DNA from: Lampris incognitus
Taxonomy: Eukaryota > Chordata > Actinopteri > Lampriformes > Lampridae
Assembly (NCBI RefSeq): GCF_029633865.1
Contig: NC_079219.1
Location: 50,233,008-50,297,007, forward strand
Length of the DNA: 64,000 bases
Direction of reading: 5' to 3'
Shown: piece after piece, positions 27,540 through 37,084 of the stretch
Position numbering within the stretch: the stretch's first letter is position 1
Layout of the letters: each line of letters opens with the position of its first letter
Position numbers and translations under genes: made by a program
The notes under the pieces: model-generated
What the model saw: only the letters and a program-made list of their open reading frames with translations
Database searches by the model: none
What the model was told of the DNA's origin: nothing

Positions 27540-28260
27540 TGTAACGGGGGCAGTCCTATGCTGTTCTATGCTGGTCAGCCTGCTGCATGCCCGTCACTCT
27601 CATCATTAGCTCTGCGTTGTGTTCTATTTTCGGTGGGGTCCCAGGTGTTGTGGGGGGCCCTCAGTCTCTCATCATCATCATCATCATCATGATCAAGGAA
27701 GGAGGGGGGACACACAGGACTCTATTTGGCCCACCTTGCCATTTATTTTGGTTTCAAACCCTTCGACAACCGTCCAATCCTCCAGCGGGAGCGGTGTTTC
27801 TTACGGACGTGGGGGTCGAAGTTCAACCACTGCCCGGACTCCACTCGTGTGCGTTAGAAGTAGAAACCGTCCACGGGACTCCGATGTAAGAAAGGATAAA
27901 CAAGTATTTTATCCCACAGCTTGCAGTATCTTCTTACAGGGATACTCAAGGTTACGTTCTCCTCAACCAGCAAAACTGTCCCACGGTAAGAAACACGTGT
28001 GGCTCGGCTCGATTGCTGCTTGAGACTCCTCCCACAAAACAAAAATGGCCTCTCCCGCGTTCCCTATTCCGTGTACCCACAAGACCTCTCTCTTAAAGCG
28101 ACAGTACACGTATATGACGGTCGTTGGAAAACATACATAAAAGTAAATAATGACATAAAATAAAATGTAGTAAACACAAATAACAGCACACAGACAGGAT
28201 TTGGTGATATTTCATACTCAAACAAAATAAAATAAAAACATTAATTTTAACGTGGTTACA
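27540..28260 (-). repeat. Gypsy B 3' LTR
   Basis: 721 bp, includes a (CAT)n run at about 27672-27691; purine-rich tract adjoins at 28261. Confidence 0.93.
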
Positions 28261-28562
28261 TTCACCCCTCCTGAAATTCACCAACATCCTGACAGCAGGA
28301 TAAAAAGAGAGAGAGGAAAGGAAAAGCCCATCACTGACTACTGGCACAAGTGAAAAGAAGGACCTAGTCCTCCAGTCAGCTTAGGAGCTACCTCGGTTAC
28401 GAGGTTCAGAAAATAATGAGGTTGATCAAGTCTCAGTATTCCCCTAGATCAATGTGACGCCTGATACGCCACACCGTGCACTTGGCCCAAAACAACCCTG
28501 TCTGATAGACACCTAATAACTCACATTAAACTAGTTTGAATGACTCCAACCTCCATCAAAGT

Positions 28563-29723
28563 TCAAACCCTCACACTCCGTAGAAATGGCATCTGAGCCA
28601 TAGATTCTATTAACCTGTTCACTGACCTCACCACCCTCCCTGTGCGTGTCCTAACCCGACCATCGCTCTCTACTTGTGTGCGTGAGACAGTGCGAGCTGC
28701 AACATCTGTATCGAGTGAGTGTGGTGCTTCTGTGTGCGAATCAGTGTGAGATATAACACCAACATCGAGTGAGTGTGATGCCTCTATGTGTGGTGCATGT
28801 GTGTTGTGTGGTGCGTGTGTGTTGGGTGGAGTCTGAGCAGTGGCCCCCACAGGACTGACTACCAGACTAGACGGAATGAACTCTTCCGCTTCTGCCCACT
28901 CAGATCTAGGCGAGTCTCCAAGTGATGAGACTGCTAGCCCCACTGCATCCCCTGAGACCGTCAGGCCATCTGCACTGTCCTCCTCATCGGACTCTGCGCA
29001 GTCAAGCAACTGACTGGTTGTACTGGACTCCTCACCCTGATCTAACTCAGGGAGGGGCAAGAAGTCGACCTCCAACAAACGGTTCCTGTGCACCACTCTG
29101 GTGTGCCCCTCTGCATCCTGAATCTTGTAGACGTGGATATTGGGGTTGACACCGACAACCGTGTACACTCCGTTCTCCCATTTGTCAGCCAACTTTCTCT
29201 TCCCTCGCTCACTCTGGTTCGCAACCAAAACACGATCCCCGACAGACAGGACAGTGCCCTTGGCATGTCTGTTGTACTGTCGCGCCTGATGCTGCTGCTC
29301 AGCCGTGGAGTGCTTCTGAGCGATCTCCATTGCACTCCTTAGACAGGAAAGCAGAGACTGAGCATAAGAGTCATAGTCAACAACAAGAGGATCATGCAAA
29401 ACCTGCCTGAACATAACATCCACCGGCAGTCTTGGGACACGCCCATACATCAGGAAGAAAGGTGCATAACCCGTGGTCTCGTGAACAGTGGCATTGTACG
29501 CGAGCGTGAGAGAATGGATCTGCTGAGGCCACTGTTGCTTCTGCTGAAGCGGAAGGGAACGGAGCATATTCCCCATCGTGCGATTAAAACGCTCTGTCCC
29601 GCCATTACCCATAGGATGGTAGGCCGTCGTGTGGGACTTCGCTACACCCGCCAACTTGAGAAGCTCTGCAATCAGGTTGCTCTCAAAGTTTGTGCCCTGG
29701 TCAGAATGTATTCTTTCCGGAAA
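28563..29723 (-). pseudogene. Gypsy B integrase, C-terminal half and tail
   Basis: Resumes exactly where the N-terminal half breaks: FPERIHSDQGTNFESNLIAE (second Asp) and HPMGNGGTERFNRTMGNMLR (Glu). An SH3-like C-terminal domain follows (GDRVLVANQSERGKRKLADK, VYKIQDAEGHTRVVHRNRLL), then an acidic, Ser/His-rich tail of about 170 residues with short repeats built on NTHAPH and SHTEAPHSLD, ending at 28563. Open throughout. Confidence 0.87.
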
Positions 29724-29728
29724 CCCGT

Positions 29729-29928
29729 TGTTATGTATGCACACATCGACAGTGCTGCATTTGATTTGGTGCTGTTCTATTGTGCTGGGATCGATTGGTG
29801 ATGCCTGCCGGCTCTGGGTTGTTTCATCGGGTCTGCCTTTGATGCTGTGTCAGTCTAAATAAAGAATGCCACGGAGAGGTTGTGTCGAGCGACAGCGCTG
29901 TGTCCTGACGTGATTTCTAAACTTAATA
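29729..29928 (+). repeat. Gypsy C 5' LTR
   Basis: 200 bp from TGTTATGTATG to AACTTAATA; includes AATAAAGAATGCC, a likely polyadenylation signal. Confidence 0.93.
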
Positions 29929-29940
29929 TTGGCGACGAGG

Positions 29941-32604
29941 ATGGCTGATATCTCCCTCCCACCACCTGCCCCCTTCCTGGCATTACCTGGCGAGCCTCCG
30001 GTACCATGGACTCGCTGGCTACATAGTTTTGAAAATTACATCATCGCCTCAGGGCTCGACGACGTGAGCCAGGCTAGGAAGACGGCTCTGTTGATACACT
30101 GCTTGGGAGCAGAGGGTCATCGTGTGTTCGGGTCTCTGGGGAACGTCACAAGCTTTGCCGAAGCTGTGGGACTTATGAGCACCCATTTCGCTGCTCCACA
30201 GAGTGCCCTCCTTCGGCGATTTATATTCCGTCAGCGACACCAACTGCCTGGTGAGTCTGTGCAGCAGTACGTAGCTAATTTGCGAGGGCTAGCTAGCTCA
30301 TGCAAGTTTGGCGCGCTTCAGGACGAGATGGTTCGCGACCAGCTAATCGAACACACCAACAACGCAAAGGTGCGTGAGACTCTCCTGCTGGAAAAAGACG
30401 GTCTGCTGCTGTCCACAGCAATTACCATCGCACTACAGGTTGAGGTAGCAGCTGAGTGTGCTGCTATGCTAAATACACAGCAAGTGGCCACCTCCAGTCA
30501 AGCTGCCAACAACTCCTCCCTCTACTCACGGCTGCCACTCGGGACGCAACCCAGCCAGAGCGAGGCGGGCGCCGACTCCACTGGGGACGTCTTGCAACTG
30601 CAACGACGGCGTTCTCGGCCCCGCCCTCAACAGTCCTGTGGTAACTGTGGATCTCGGTCTCATGTTTCAAGGGCTCAGAACTGCCCTGCCCGTGGCCAGA
30701 CATGCCGTAGCTGCGGTAAGCACAATCACTTTGCCAACGTCTGTCGATCTTCCCCGGCTGGGTCAGAGGGCCACACCCCCCAGTCTTCAACCGCCGTCAT
30801 TCACAAGGTGAGCTCTGCGCCAGTGTCATTCAAATCATGCACAGTCAACATTAATGATGTGTGCATTCCCCTGCTGTTGGACACCGGTGCAAGTGTGTCT
30901 CTCCTGAATGTTGATACCTACAGTCAATTTTTCGGTTCACTGCCACTGTCCGCACCCTCAGCTGTCCTCTGTGGGTATGGTGACTCCAAAATCGATCTGG
31001 TTGGCTCTCTCCAACTGACTGTCCGCTATGGAACCAAGCTGGTGCCTAATGCAGTTTTTCATGTGGCACGCCGTGGGGCCAACCTGATGGTCCTGGACCT
31101 GTTCGCCGCTCTGGGGTTCTCCCTCTTAGACACAAGGGGGGCAGCAATCCTGACTGTCGCCACACCTTGGCAGCAGAAGTGGCCATCGCTGTTTATGGGG
31201 CTGGGCTGCCTCTCCGCCTTCACCCATCAACCTCTCCTCAACCCTGCTGTGAAATCTGTCATCCAACCACTGCGCCGCATCCCGTTGGCTCTCCGTGATG
31301 GGGTCTCCGCCGAGCTGCAACAACTGCTGGAAGCTGGCATCATTGAACCGGTGGACGCGTCACCTTGGGTCTCAAACCTCGTGGTGGCTAAGAAGAAGTC
31401 GGGGGGCCTGCGTGTCTGCGTCGATCTACGTGCAGTAAATAAGGCAGTGGTCCCTGATAAGTATCCACTGCCCACCTCAGAAGAACTCACTGCTCAGTTC
31501 TATGGCTCTGAGGTGTTCTCCAAGCTCGACCTCAGACAGGGGTACTTACAGGTGCCCCTCCACCCCAGCAGCCGAAACCTCACAGCCTTTGTGACACATG
31601 CAGGAGTGTTTCGCTACACCAGGATGCCTTTCGGTCTCAGCTCCGCCCCTAGCTGCTTCCAGAAAATCATGGTCTCCGTGCTGGCTGGCATACTGGGCGT
31701 GGCCATTTATCTGGACGATATAGTGGTACACGGGCCCACCAGTGAAATCCACGACAAGCGCCTTAACATGGTCTTCGCAGCCCTGTCCAAGCACAAGCTA
31801 ACTCTCAATGCTGAGAAATGTGCCCTCTCTGTGCCAGCCATCGACTTCGTGGGGTTCCGGCTGTCAGCGAGCGGTGTAACTCCACTACAATCCAACGTGG
31901 ACGCCATTCAGGCCATCCCTGAGCCCAGCTCGGCCGCCCAGGTCGCCTCCTTCCTGGGTATGACAAGTTACTACCTGAGGTTTCTTCCCCAGTACTCTGC
32001 GACCACAGCCCCCCTGCGCCAGCTGCTGCGTAAGGACGAGCCATGGGTGTGGTCAAAGGCATGCAGTGACGCTGTGCGTGATCTCAAGACTCAACTGACT
32101 TCACCACCAGTGTTGGCTCACTTCGACATCTCCAGCTCCACCTTTGTGACCTGTGACGCATCAGCCACAGCGATAGGGGCCGTGCTGTCTCAAACCCAGA
32201 ACGGTGTGGAGAAGCCCATTGCCTTCGCCTCCCGTGCCCTCAACCTGACCGAGCAGCGGTACTCCGTGGGTGAGCGTGAGGCGTTAGCCTGTATCTGGGC
32301 TTGTGAAAGGTGGCACCTCTACCTCTATGGCCGCTCCTTCACCCTCAGGACAGATCACCAGGCCCTGACAGCGCTGCTGTCCACATCTGGGACAGGCCAC
32401 AAACCCCTGAGGCTGCACCGCTGGTCTGACCGCCTCCGCCAGTACAACTTCAGCCTGCAGTTCACCCCAGGCAGAGACAATGTTGTCGCCGACCTGCTCT
32501 CTCGCTCTGTCTCCACCCCAGCTCCACAGACGGACACTGACTGTGTGGAAAAGGACATTGTCCAAATGCTACACACACCCCTCCAGGCCACTGTCTCTCT
32601 GTAG
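29941..32604 (+). CDS. Gypsy C Gag-protease-RT-RNase H polyprotein, 887 codons
   Basis: Starts at ATG 29941, just after the primer-binding site. Order by residue: Gag capsid (1-200), two zinc knuckles (CGNCGSRSH near 231; canonical CRSCGKHNHFANVC near 254), aspartic protease LLLDTGASVSLLN (Asp ~313), reverse transcriptase from LRRIPLALRDGVSAELQQLL with FSKLDLRQGYLQVPL, TRMPFGLSSAPSCFQ and catalytic YLDDIVVHG (~589), RNase H with VTCDASATAIGAVLSQ (~737), GEREALACIWACERWH and LRTDHQAL. The frame ends at TAG 32602-32604 just after RNase H, and the same frame continues into integrase. All catalytic motifs are present. The stop is most simply a nonsense mutation, since it is not at a Gag/Pol boundary. 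Confidence 0.93.
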   Translation: MADISLPPPAPFLALPGEPPVPWTRWLHSFENYIIASGLDDVSQARKTALLIHCLGAEGHRVFGSLGNVTSFAEAVGLMSTHFAAPQSALLRRFIFRQRHQLPGESVQQYVANLRGLASSCKFGALQDEMVRDQLIEHTNNAKVRETLLLEKDGLLLSTAITIALQVEVAAECAAMLNTQQVATSSQAANNSSLYSRLPLGTQPSQSEAGADSTGDVLQLQRRRSRPRPQQSCGNCGSRSHVSRAQNCPARGQTCRSCGKHNHFANVCRSSPAGSEGHTPQSSTAVIHKVSSAPVSFKSCTVNINDVCIPLLLDTGASVSLLNVDTYSQFFGSLPLSAPSAVLCGYGDSKIDLVGSLQLTVRYGTKLVPNAVFHVARRGANLMVLDLFAALGFSLLDTRGAAILTVATPWQQKWPSLFMGLGCLSAFTHQPLLNPAVKSVIQPLRRIPLALRDGVSAELQQLLEAGIIEPVDASPWVSNLVVAKKKSGGLRVCVDLRAVNKAVVPDKYPLPTSEELTAQFYGSEVFSKLDLRQGYLQVPLHPSSRNLTAFVTHAGVFRYTRMPFGLSSAPSCFQKIMVSVLAGILGVAIYLDDIVVHGPTSEIHDKRLNMVFAALSKHKLTLNAEKCALSVPAIDFVGFRLSASGVTPLQSNVDAIQAIPEPSSAAQVASFLGMTSYYLRFLPQYSATTAPLRQLLRKDEPWVWSKACSDAVRDLKTQLTSPPVLAHFDISSSTFVTCDASATAIGAVLSQTQNGVEKPIAFASRALNLTEQRYSVGEREALACIWACERWHLYLYGRSFTLRTDHQALTALLSTSGTGHKPLRLHRWSDRLRQYNFSLQFTPGRDNVVADLLSRSVSTPAPQTDTDCVEKDIVQMLHTPLQATVSL

Positions 32605-33978
32605 GAGCTGAGGGCAGCCTCCGAACAGGACCCTGTCCTCTCCCAGCTCCGCACCTACATCCAGAACGGCTGGCCTCACAAGGTCCCAGAGGAGCTGGCT
32701 GCGTTCGCCCGAGTCAGACAGGAGCTCTCCTGCTGGAACGACACCTGCGTGGCACGCGGGTTTTGCACAGTGGTCCCAGCTGCTCTCCGTGCACGTGTTT
32801 TGAATACGGCGCATGAAGGCCACCTGGGCATTGTGAAACTGAAACAGCGCTGCCGAGACCTGGTGTGGTGGCCGGGGATAGACAGAGATATTGAGGCTCT
32901 GGTGAAGGACTGTTCTGCCTGCCTTGTGAGTGGCAAGACCGGCCACCAGGCTCCCCCACCCCTGCAACCTCTCGCCTGGCCCTCTCAGCCCTGGGAACAC
33001 CTGCAGTTGGACATTTGTGGTGAGATCTATGGAGTTCCCCACCACCAACGCTTCATGGTGGTCGCCTACGATCTACACTCAAAATGGCCTGAACTCACCA
33101 CTTCCGGCACTGTGACCTCACAGATCATCATCGACTTCCTGGACTCTCTTTTCTCTCGCTGGGGCCTCCCAAAGGCCATCACCACTGACAACGGCCCTCA
33201 GCTGGTCTCTGCTGAGTTCACTGCTTATCTCGAAAGCAAGGGCATCCGTCATATACGCACTGCGTACTACCACCCCCAGGCCAATGGCAGCGTTGAACGT
33301 TTTCACCAGTCACTGAAGAACGGCCTCAGAGCACACATGGCCCAAGGGTGCTCTTTCACGCAGGCCATCCGTCACACTCTGCTACACTATCGGGCCACAC
33401 AGCACTCGACCACAGGCGTCTCCCCAGCCTCTCTCATGCTAGGCCGGGAACTGTGCATGCCCCTTGACAGGCTCCGCCCCTCCACACCTCAGGCACCTCC
33501 CTCTGGGGTCAGAGCCTCAGTCACTCGTCAGCAGACGCGGATGAAGCAACGGTTTGACCAGTCAAAACGAACCAGGGTGCCAGACATCAATGTGTCAGAC
33601 TGGGTCAGGGTCCGCAGGCCCCACAGGGACAATAAAATGGCTTCATACTGGTCCTCTCCTCTCCAAGTCACCCGTCAGCTGGGCCCAGCCACTTACCTCC
33701 TCAGCGATGGCACTCGGTGGCACTCCAGTCGTCTACGGAAGGTGTCAGCTCCGCCACACACAGCTGGTGACACAACCATAGCCATTCCCTCAGCATGGCG
33801 AGACGCCCCGGGGCTTCATGCAGCTCCTACACGGGCCCCAGACATTCCTGGGCCTCAGCTCCCCCTGCCATCTCCCTCCCCACCTCGGCCTGCCCAGCCT
33901 CAGGCCGCCCCGCGACCTGTTCGCACACGTTTACGCCCTGGCCACCTAGAGGACTTTGTGTCAACCTTTCATGTTTGA
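32605..33978 (+). CDS. Gypsy C integrase, same frame after the TAG
   Basis: Continues the polyprotein frame after the stop: ELRAASEQDPVLSQLRTYIQ, then the zinc domain (AHEGHLGIVKLKQRC with CSACLV), core LQLDICGEIYGVPHHQRFMV (first Asp), TTDNGPQLVSAEF (second Asp), HPQANGSVERFHQSLK (Glu), and a C-terminal SH3-like region (VRVRRPHRDNKMASYW, YLLSDGTRWHSSRLRKV). The Pro-rich tail ends with stop TGA 33976-33978. The first Met in this segment is at 32749, but an integrase starting there would lose part of its N-terminal extension only. No chromodomain. Confidence 0.92.
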   Translation, partial: ELRAASEQDPVLSQLRTYIQNGWPHKVPEELAAFARVRQELSCWNDTCVARGFCTVVPAALRARVLNTAHEGHLGIVKLKQRCRDLVWWPGIDRDIEALVKDCSACLVSGKTGHQAPPPLQPLAWPSQPWEHLQLDICGEIYGVPHHQRFMVVAYDLHSKWPELTTSGTVTSQIIIDFLDSLFSRWGLPKAITTDNGPQLVSAEFTAYLESKGIRHIRTAYYHPQANGSVERFHQSLKNGLRAHMAQGCSFTQAIRHTLLHYRATQHSTTGVSPASLMLGRELCMPLDRLRPSTPQAPPSGVRASVTRQQTRMKQRFDQSKRTRVPDINVSDWVRVRRPHRDNKMASYWSSPLQVTRQLGPATYLLSDGTRWHSSRLRKVSAPPHTAGDTTIAIPSAWRDAPGLHAAPTRAPDIPGPQLPLPSPSPPRPAQPQAAPRPVRTRLRPGHLEDFVSTFHV

Positions 33979-33999
33979 AATCCTGCCGGGGGAGGGGGA

Positions 34000-34199
34000 T
34001 GTTATGTATGCACACATCGACAGTGCTGCATTTGATTTGGTGCTGTTCTATTGTGCTGGGATCGATTGGTGATGCCTGCGGGCTCTGGGTTGTTTGATCG
34101 GGTCTGCCTTTGATGCTGTGTCAGTCTAAATAAAGAATGCCACGGAGAGGTTGTGTCGAGCGACAGCGCTGTGTCCTGACGTGATTTCTAAACTTAATA
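34000..34199 (+). repeat. Gypsy C 3' LTR
   Basis: 200 bp, two substitutions from the 5' LTR, preceded by the polypurine tract. Confidence 0.93.
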
Positions 34200-34204
34200 C
34201 CCGT

Positions 34205-34803
34205 AAACACAGAATACATGATCCCAGAGTTTCTTGGCGACCTGCTTCGCTGTCTGATTGGTGCAGGGGAACGCGTGAGCAAGCTTAGTGAAGTGGTCAG
34301 TAACCACTAAGACATCGACTGACCGCTGCTTACTGTCCTCAGCGGACCAGAAATCCATACACACAAGCTGCATCGGGCGCGCAAGCAGCTGGCTCTGGGG
34401 TCTTCCCAAACACACATCTCCGACAGCATCTGACATATGCTCTGATATCCCTCTCCATGTCAGGCCAATAAAAACGCTGCCTTGCAAGAGAGAGAGTACG
34501 GTCCTGGCCCTGATGACCAGCGTGATCGTGGATGCCAGACAGTGCCTTGTCTTTCAGACTCAGAGGTAAAACATACTGAGACCTCCTCTGCTTGGACACT
34601 GGGTCCTTTGTCACCCTGTACAAGACACCATCATTGACTTCCAACTTCTCCCACTGTTTCAACAGCCTGAGGACCTTCTGGTCAGCACCATGCCTCTCAC
34701 GCCTCGATGGCCACTTCCGAACAGCGACAAAGGGCAACACCTTGGAGATGCAGGGGTCCTGCTCCTGACTCAACCTGAGCTCCTCGGTGGATAACATTGG
34801 CAA
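34205..34803 (-). pseudogene. Gypsy B integrase, N-terminal half
   Basis: Reads from STEELRLSQEQDPCISKVLP. The zinc domain is HDHAGHQGQDRTLSLARQRF with CCRRCVFGKTPEP, and the core begins ARPMQLVCMDFWSAEDSKQR (first Asp) and VVTDHFTKLAHAFPC. A frameshift near 34390 separates the two. It stops at the gypsy C insertion (target duplication CCCGT at 34200-34204) in the middle of the core. Confidence 0.85.
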
Positions 34804-35710
34804 GAGACTGATCTGGACAGTGTTTGATAAACATCATGCTTACCTCATGGCTTGGCTCTTCAATACTACGGCCTTGCCGCTTCAAGCATTCGTCAGCCAC
34901 CTCCACTGTCTTATTAAGCCTAATCCAATACTCCATAGCGTCCTCACCTGGCTTGGGCAGCGTACTGTAAAAGTCCGCCAGGGGCATGCTCGAGTATGTG
35001 AAGTCACTAAAGTGTTGCTTCAGTACATCAAAAATAATGTGGGGGTTCGCTATGTGGTCGACAGATGTGTTGCGCAGCTTTATCCTCAGCACGTCCCTTG
35101 CTTTCCCCATAAGCTTAGCTAGAATCTCATGTGACTGCTCACTAACTGGAATGGCTCGCTTCCTCAAATACAAAGTCATAAGGCTCTCCCACTCATGAAC
35201 TGTAAACTTATCAGAGCTGTCGCCCCTGAAAATAGGAGGCTCCCTAGCGTCTGTCTGCATTACTACTCTAACACTAGGCACTGTCTCCGAACACTGTTCA
35301 GCAGACCTAGCACTGTCTGTGTGTGTGTTTCTAAGCATTTGTGTTTCCTGCAGCTTAGCAGTGATTGACTCTCCTATCTTCTCTGCTAACCGAGTAATGA
35401 GCATGGCTAACTCACCCACTGGCTGCTCGCTGTTACCCAGCACAGCCCCTTCGCTGATACCTGGCCTGGCCCGTTCTACGTAGCGTGTGGAGGTGAACTG
35501 AGGAGTGCCAAATGTGGTCGGGTCTCTAGGTCCTGGTGCTCTGGTGTCTGGTTCCCCGCCCTCTAAGAGCTGCCCGAAACTCCTACCTACACCTAGCCGT
35601 AAACCCCCACCCACATCTAACTGGTACCCCCTCTCCATAGCACACTGGCGATCCAAAAGATCCTGATCAGCAATGTTACCCCCACCTACGTACGAACCAC
35701 CCTCTGCCAT
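34797..35710 (-). pseudogene. Gypsy B Gag
   Basis: Starts MAEGGSYVGGGNIADQDLLD at 35710. A Gly/Pro-rich N-terminus, a coiled segment (LAMLITRLAEKIGESITAKL) and a capsid-like region (FRGDSSDKFTVHEWESLMTL, DVLKQHFSDFTYSSMPLADF, PKPGEDAMEYWIRLNKTVEV) run to PDQSLAN. At about 34797 the sequence passes into integrase in another frame, so the C-terminal Gag and the whole protease-RT-RNase H part have been lost. Confidence 0.8.
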
Positions 35711-36171
35711 GTTCCTACCTCTAACACTCAGATAAAATAAAAAATAAAATAAAAAAGTGAAAAGCTCAATTCATTTAAATAATTGAATCTAGAAATCACT
35801 AAGAGATTGAAACAATCACACACAATCAACAAATTCACCAATAGATTAATCACATATGCACATATCCAGTAGTTTAGATCAATAGATTATTCACAAGAGT
35901 CCTTCAATCTCATCAACATTAACCTTTTTTTCCTTTTTTTTTCGTGTGTTTTTCTTCCTTCAGTATATACAAATGTCCTGTTCACAAGCCCAGTCCATGG
36001 TAACCACAGCTATGACTGTCCAGTGTCCACACAGCTCAACTCCAGTCCACTGTAACATGAGTGTACAGTCTGTAGAAATACCTGAGGACGTCTGGGGCTT
36101 GATGACGACAGCAGCCTCCCGCGGCGAGCAACTGATGTCACTCTCAGAATCCAGGAGGGTCACGGCACCAA

Positions 36172-36895
36172 TGTAACGGGGGCAGTCCTATGCTGTTCTA
36201 TGCTGGTCAGCCTGCTGCACGCCCGTCACTCTCATCATTAGCTCTGCGTTGTGTTCTATTTTCGGTGGGGTCCCAGGTGTTGTGGGGGGCCCTCAGTCTC
36301 TCATCATCATCATCATCATCATCATGATCAAGGAAGGAGGGGGGACACACAGGACTCTATTTGGCCCACCTTGCCATTTATTTTGGTTTCAAACCCTTCG
36401 ACAACCGTCCAGTCCTCCAGCGGGAGCGGTGTTTCTTACGGACGTGGGGGTCGAAGTTCAACCACTGCCCGGACTCCACTCGTGTGCGTTAGAAGTAGAA
36501 ACCGTCCACGGGACTCCGATGTAAGAAAGGATAAACAAGTATTTTATCCCACAGCTTGCAGTATCTTCTTACAGGGATACTCAAGGTTACGTTCTCCTCA
36601 ACCAGCAAAACTGTCCCACGGTAAGAAACACGTGTGGCTCGGCTCGATTGCTGCTTGAGACTCCTCCCACAAAACAAAAATGGCCTCTCCCGCGTTCCCT
36701 CTTCCGTGTACCCACAAGACCTCCCTCTTAAAGCGACAGTACACGTATATGACGGTCGTTGGAAAACATACATAAAAGTAAATAATGACATAAAATAAAA
36801 TGTAGTAAACACAAATAACAGCACACAGACAGGATTTGGTGATATTTCATACTCAAACAAAATAAAATAAAAACATTAATTTTAACCTGGTTACA
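36172..36895 (-). repeat. Gypsy B 5' LTR
   Basis: 724 bp; same sequence as 27540-28260 with one additional CAT unit and about five substitutions. Confidence 0.93.
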
Positions 36896-37084
36896 ATGGC
36901 ATATCTATCTATTTCAAAATTGTCAATGTATTGCCAATACTTCAGCTGCTATACTATTTTCAACTGCTTGTAGAAGCAGTCATTCTGGGGAAAGGGAGGT
37001 CAGGCTCTTAACATAAGCAATTAAGGGCTGCCAATGACTGTAAAAAAAATTTGTTGAGCCCCGTAAGGAGAATTTGATCTTTTC

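Larger units (their letters stand above)
29729..34199 (+). mobile_element. Gypsy C: full-length LTR retrotransposon nested in gypsy B
   Basis: 4471 bp with 200-bp LTRs (29729-29928, 34000-34199) and an exact 5-bp target duplication CCCGT (29724-29728, 34200-34204). Primer-binding site TTGGCGACGAGG follows the left LTR; polypurine tract GGGGGAGGGGGA precedes the right. The LTRs differ at two positions. Coding is one long frame from 29941 to 33978 broken only by one TAG. It lies inside the integrase gene of gypsy B and so postdates it. Confidence 0.96.
27540..36895 (-). mobile_element. Gypsy B: LTR retrotransposon, interrupted by gypsy C
   Basis: LTRs 27540-28260 and 36172-36895 start TGTAACGGGG and end GGTTACA. 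Exact 4-bp target duplication ATGG (27536-27539, 36896-36899). Primer-binding site on minus TTGGTGCCGTGACC at 36171-36158; purine-rich AGGAGGGGTGAA on minus beside 28261. Inside: gag (35710-34797), integrase N-terminal half (34803-34205), gypsy C, integrase C-terminal half (29723-28563). Protease, RT and RNase H are absent. LTRs differ by about five substitutions and one extra CAT unit. Confidence 0.93.

Noticed and set aside
27619-28023. Open frame with a histidine run, repeated at 36251-36658
   Set aside because: Lies entirely within the gypsy B LTRs; the histidines come from the CAT repeat. No protein features.
33827-34097. Separate small gene at the end of gypsy C
   Set aside because: Overlaps the integrase tail and the LTR in another frame.
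29729-34199. An endogenous retrovirus with envelope
   Set aside because: No envelope-like frame between integrase and the 3' LTR in any of the LTR elements; they are gypsy-type retrotransposons.
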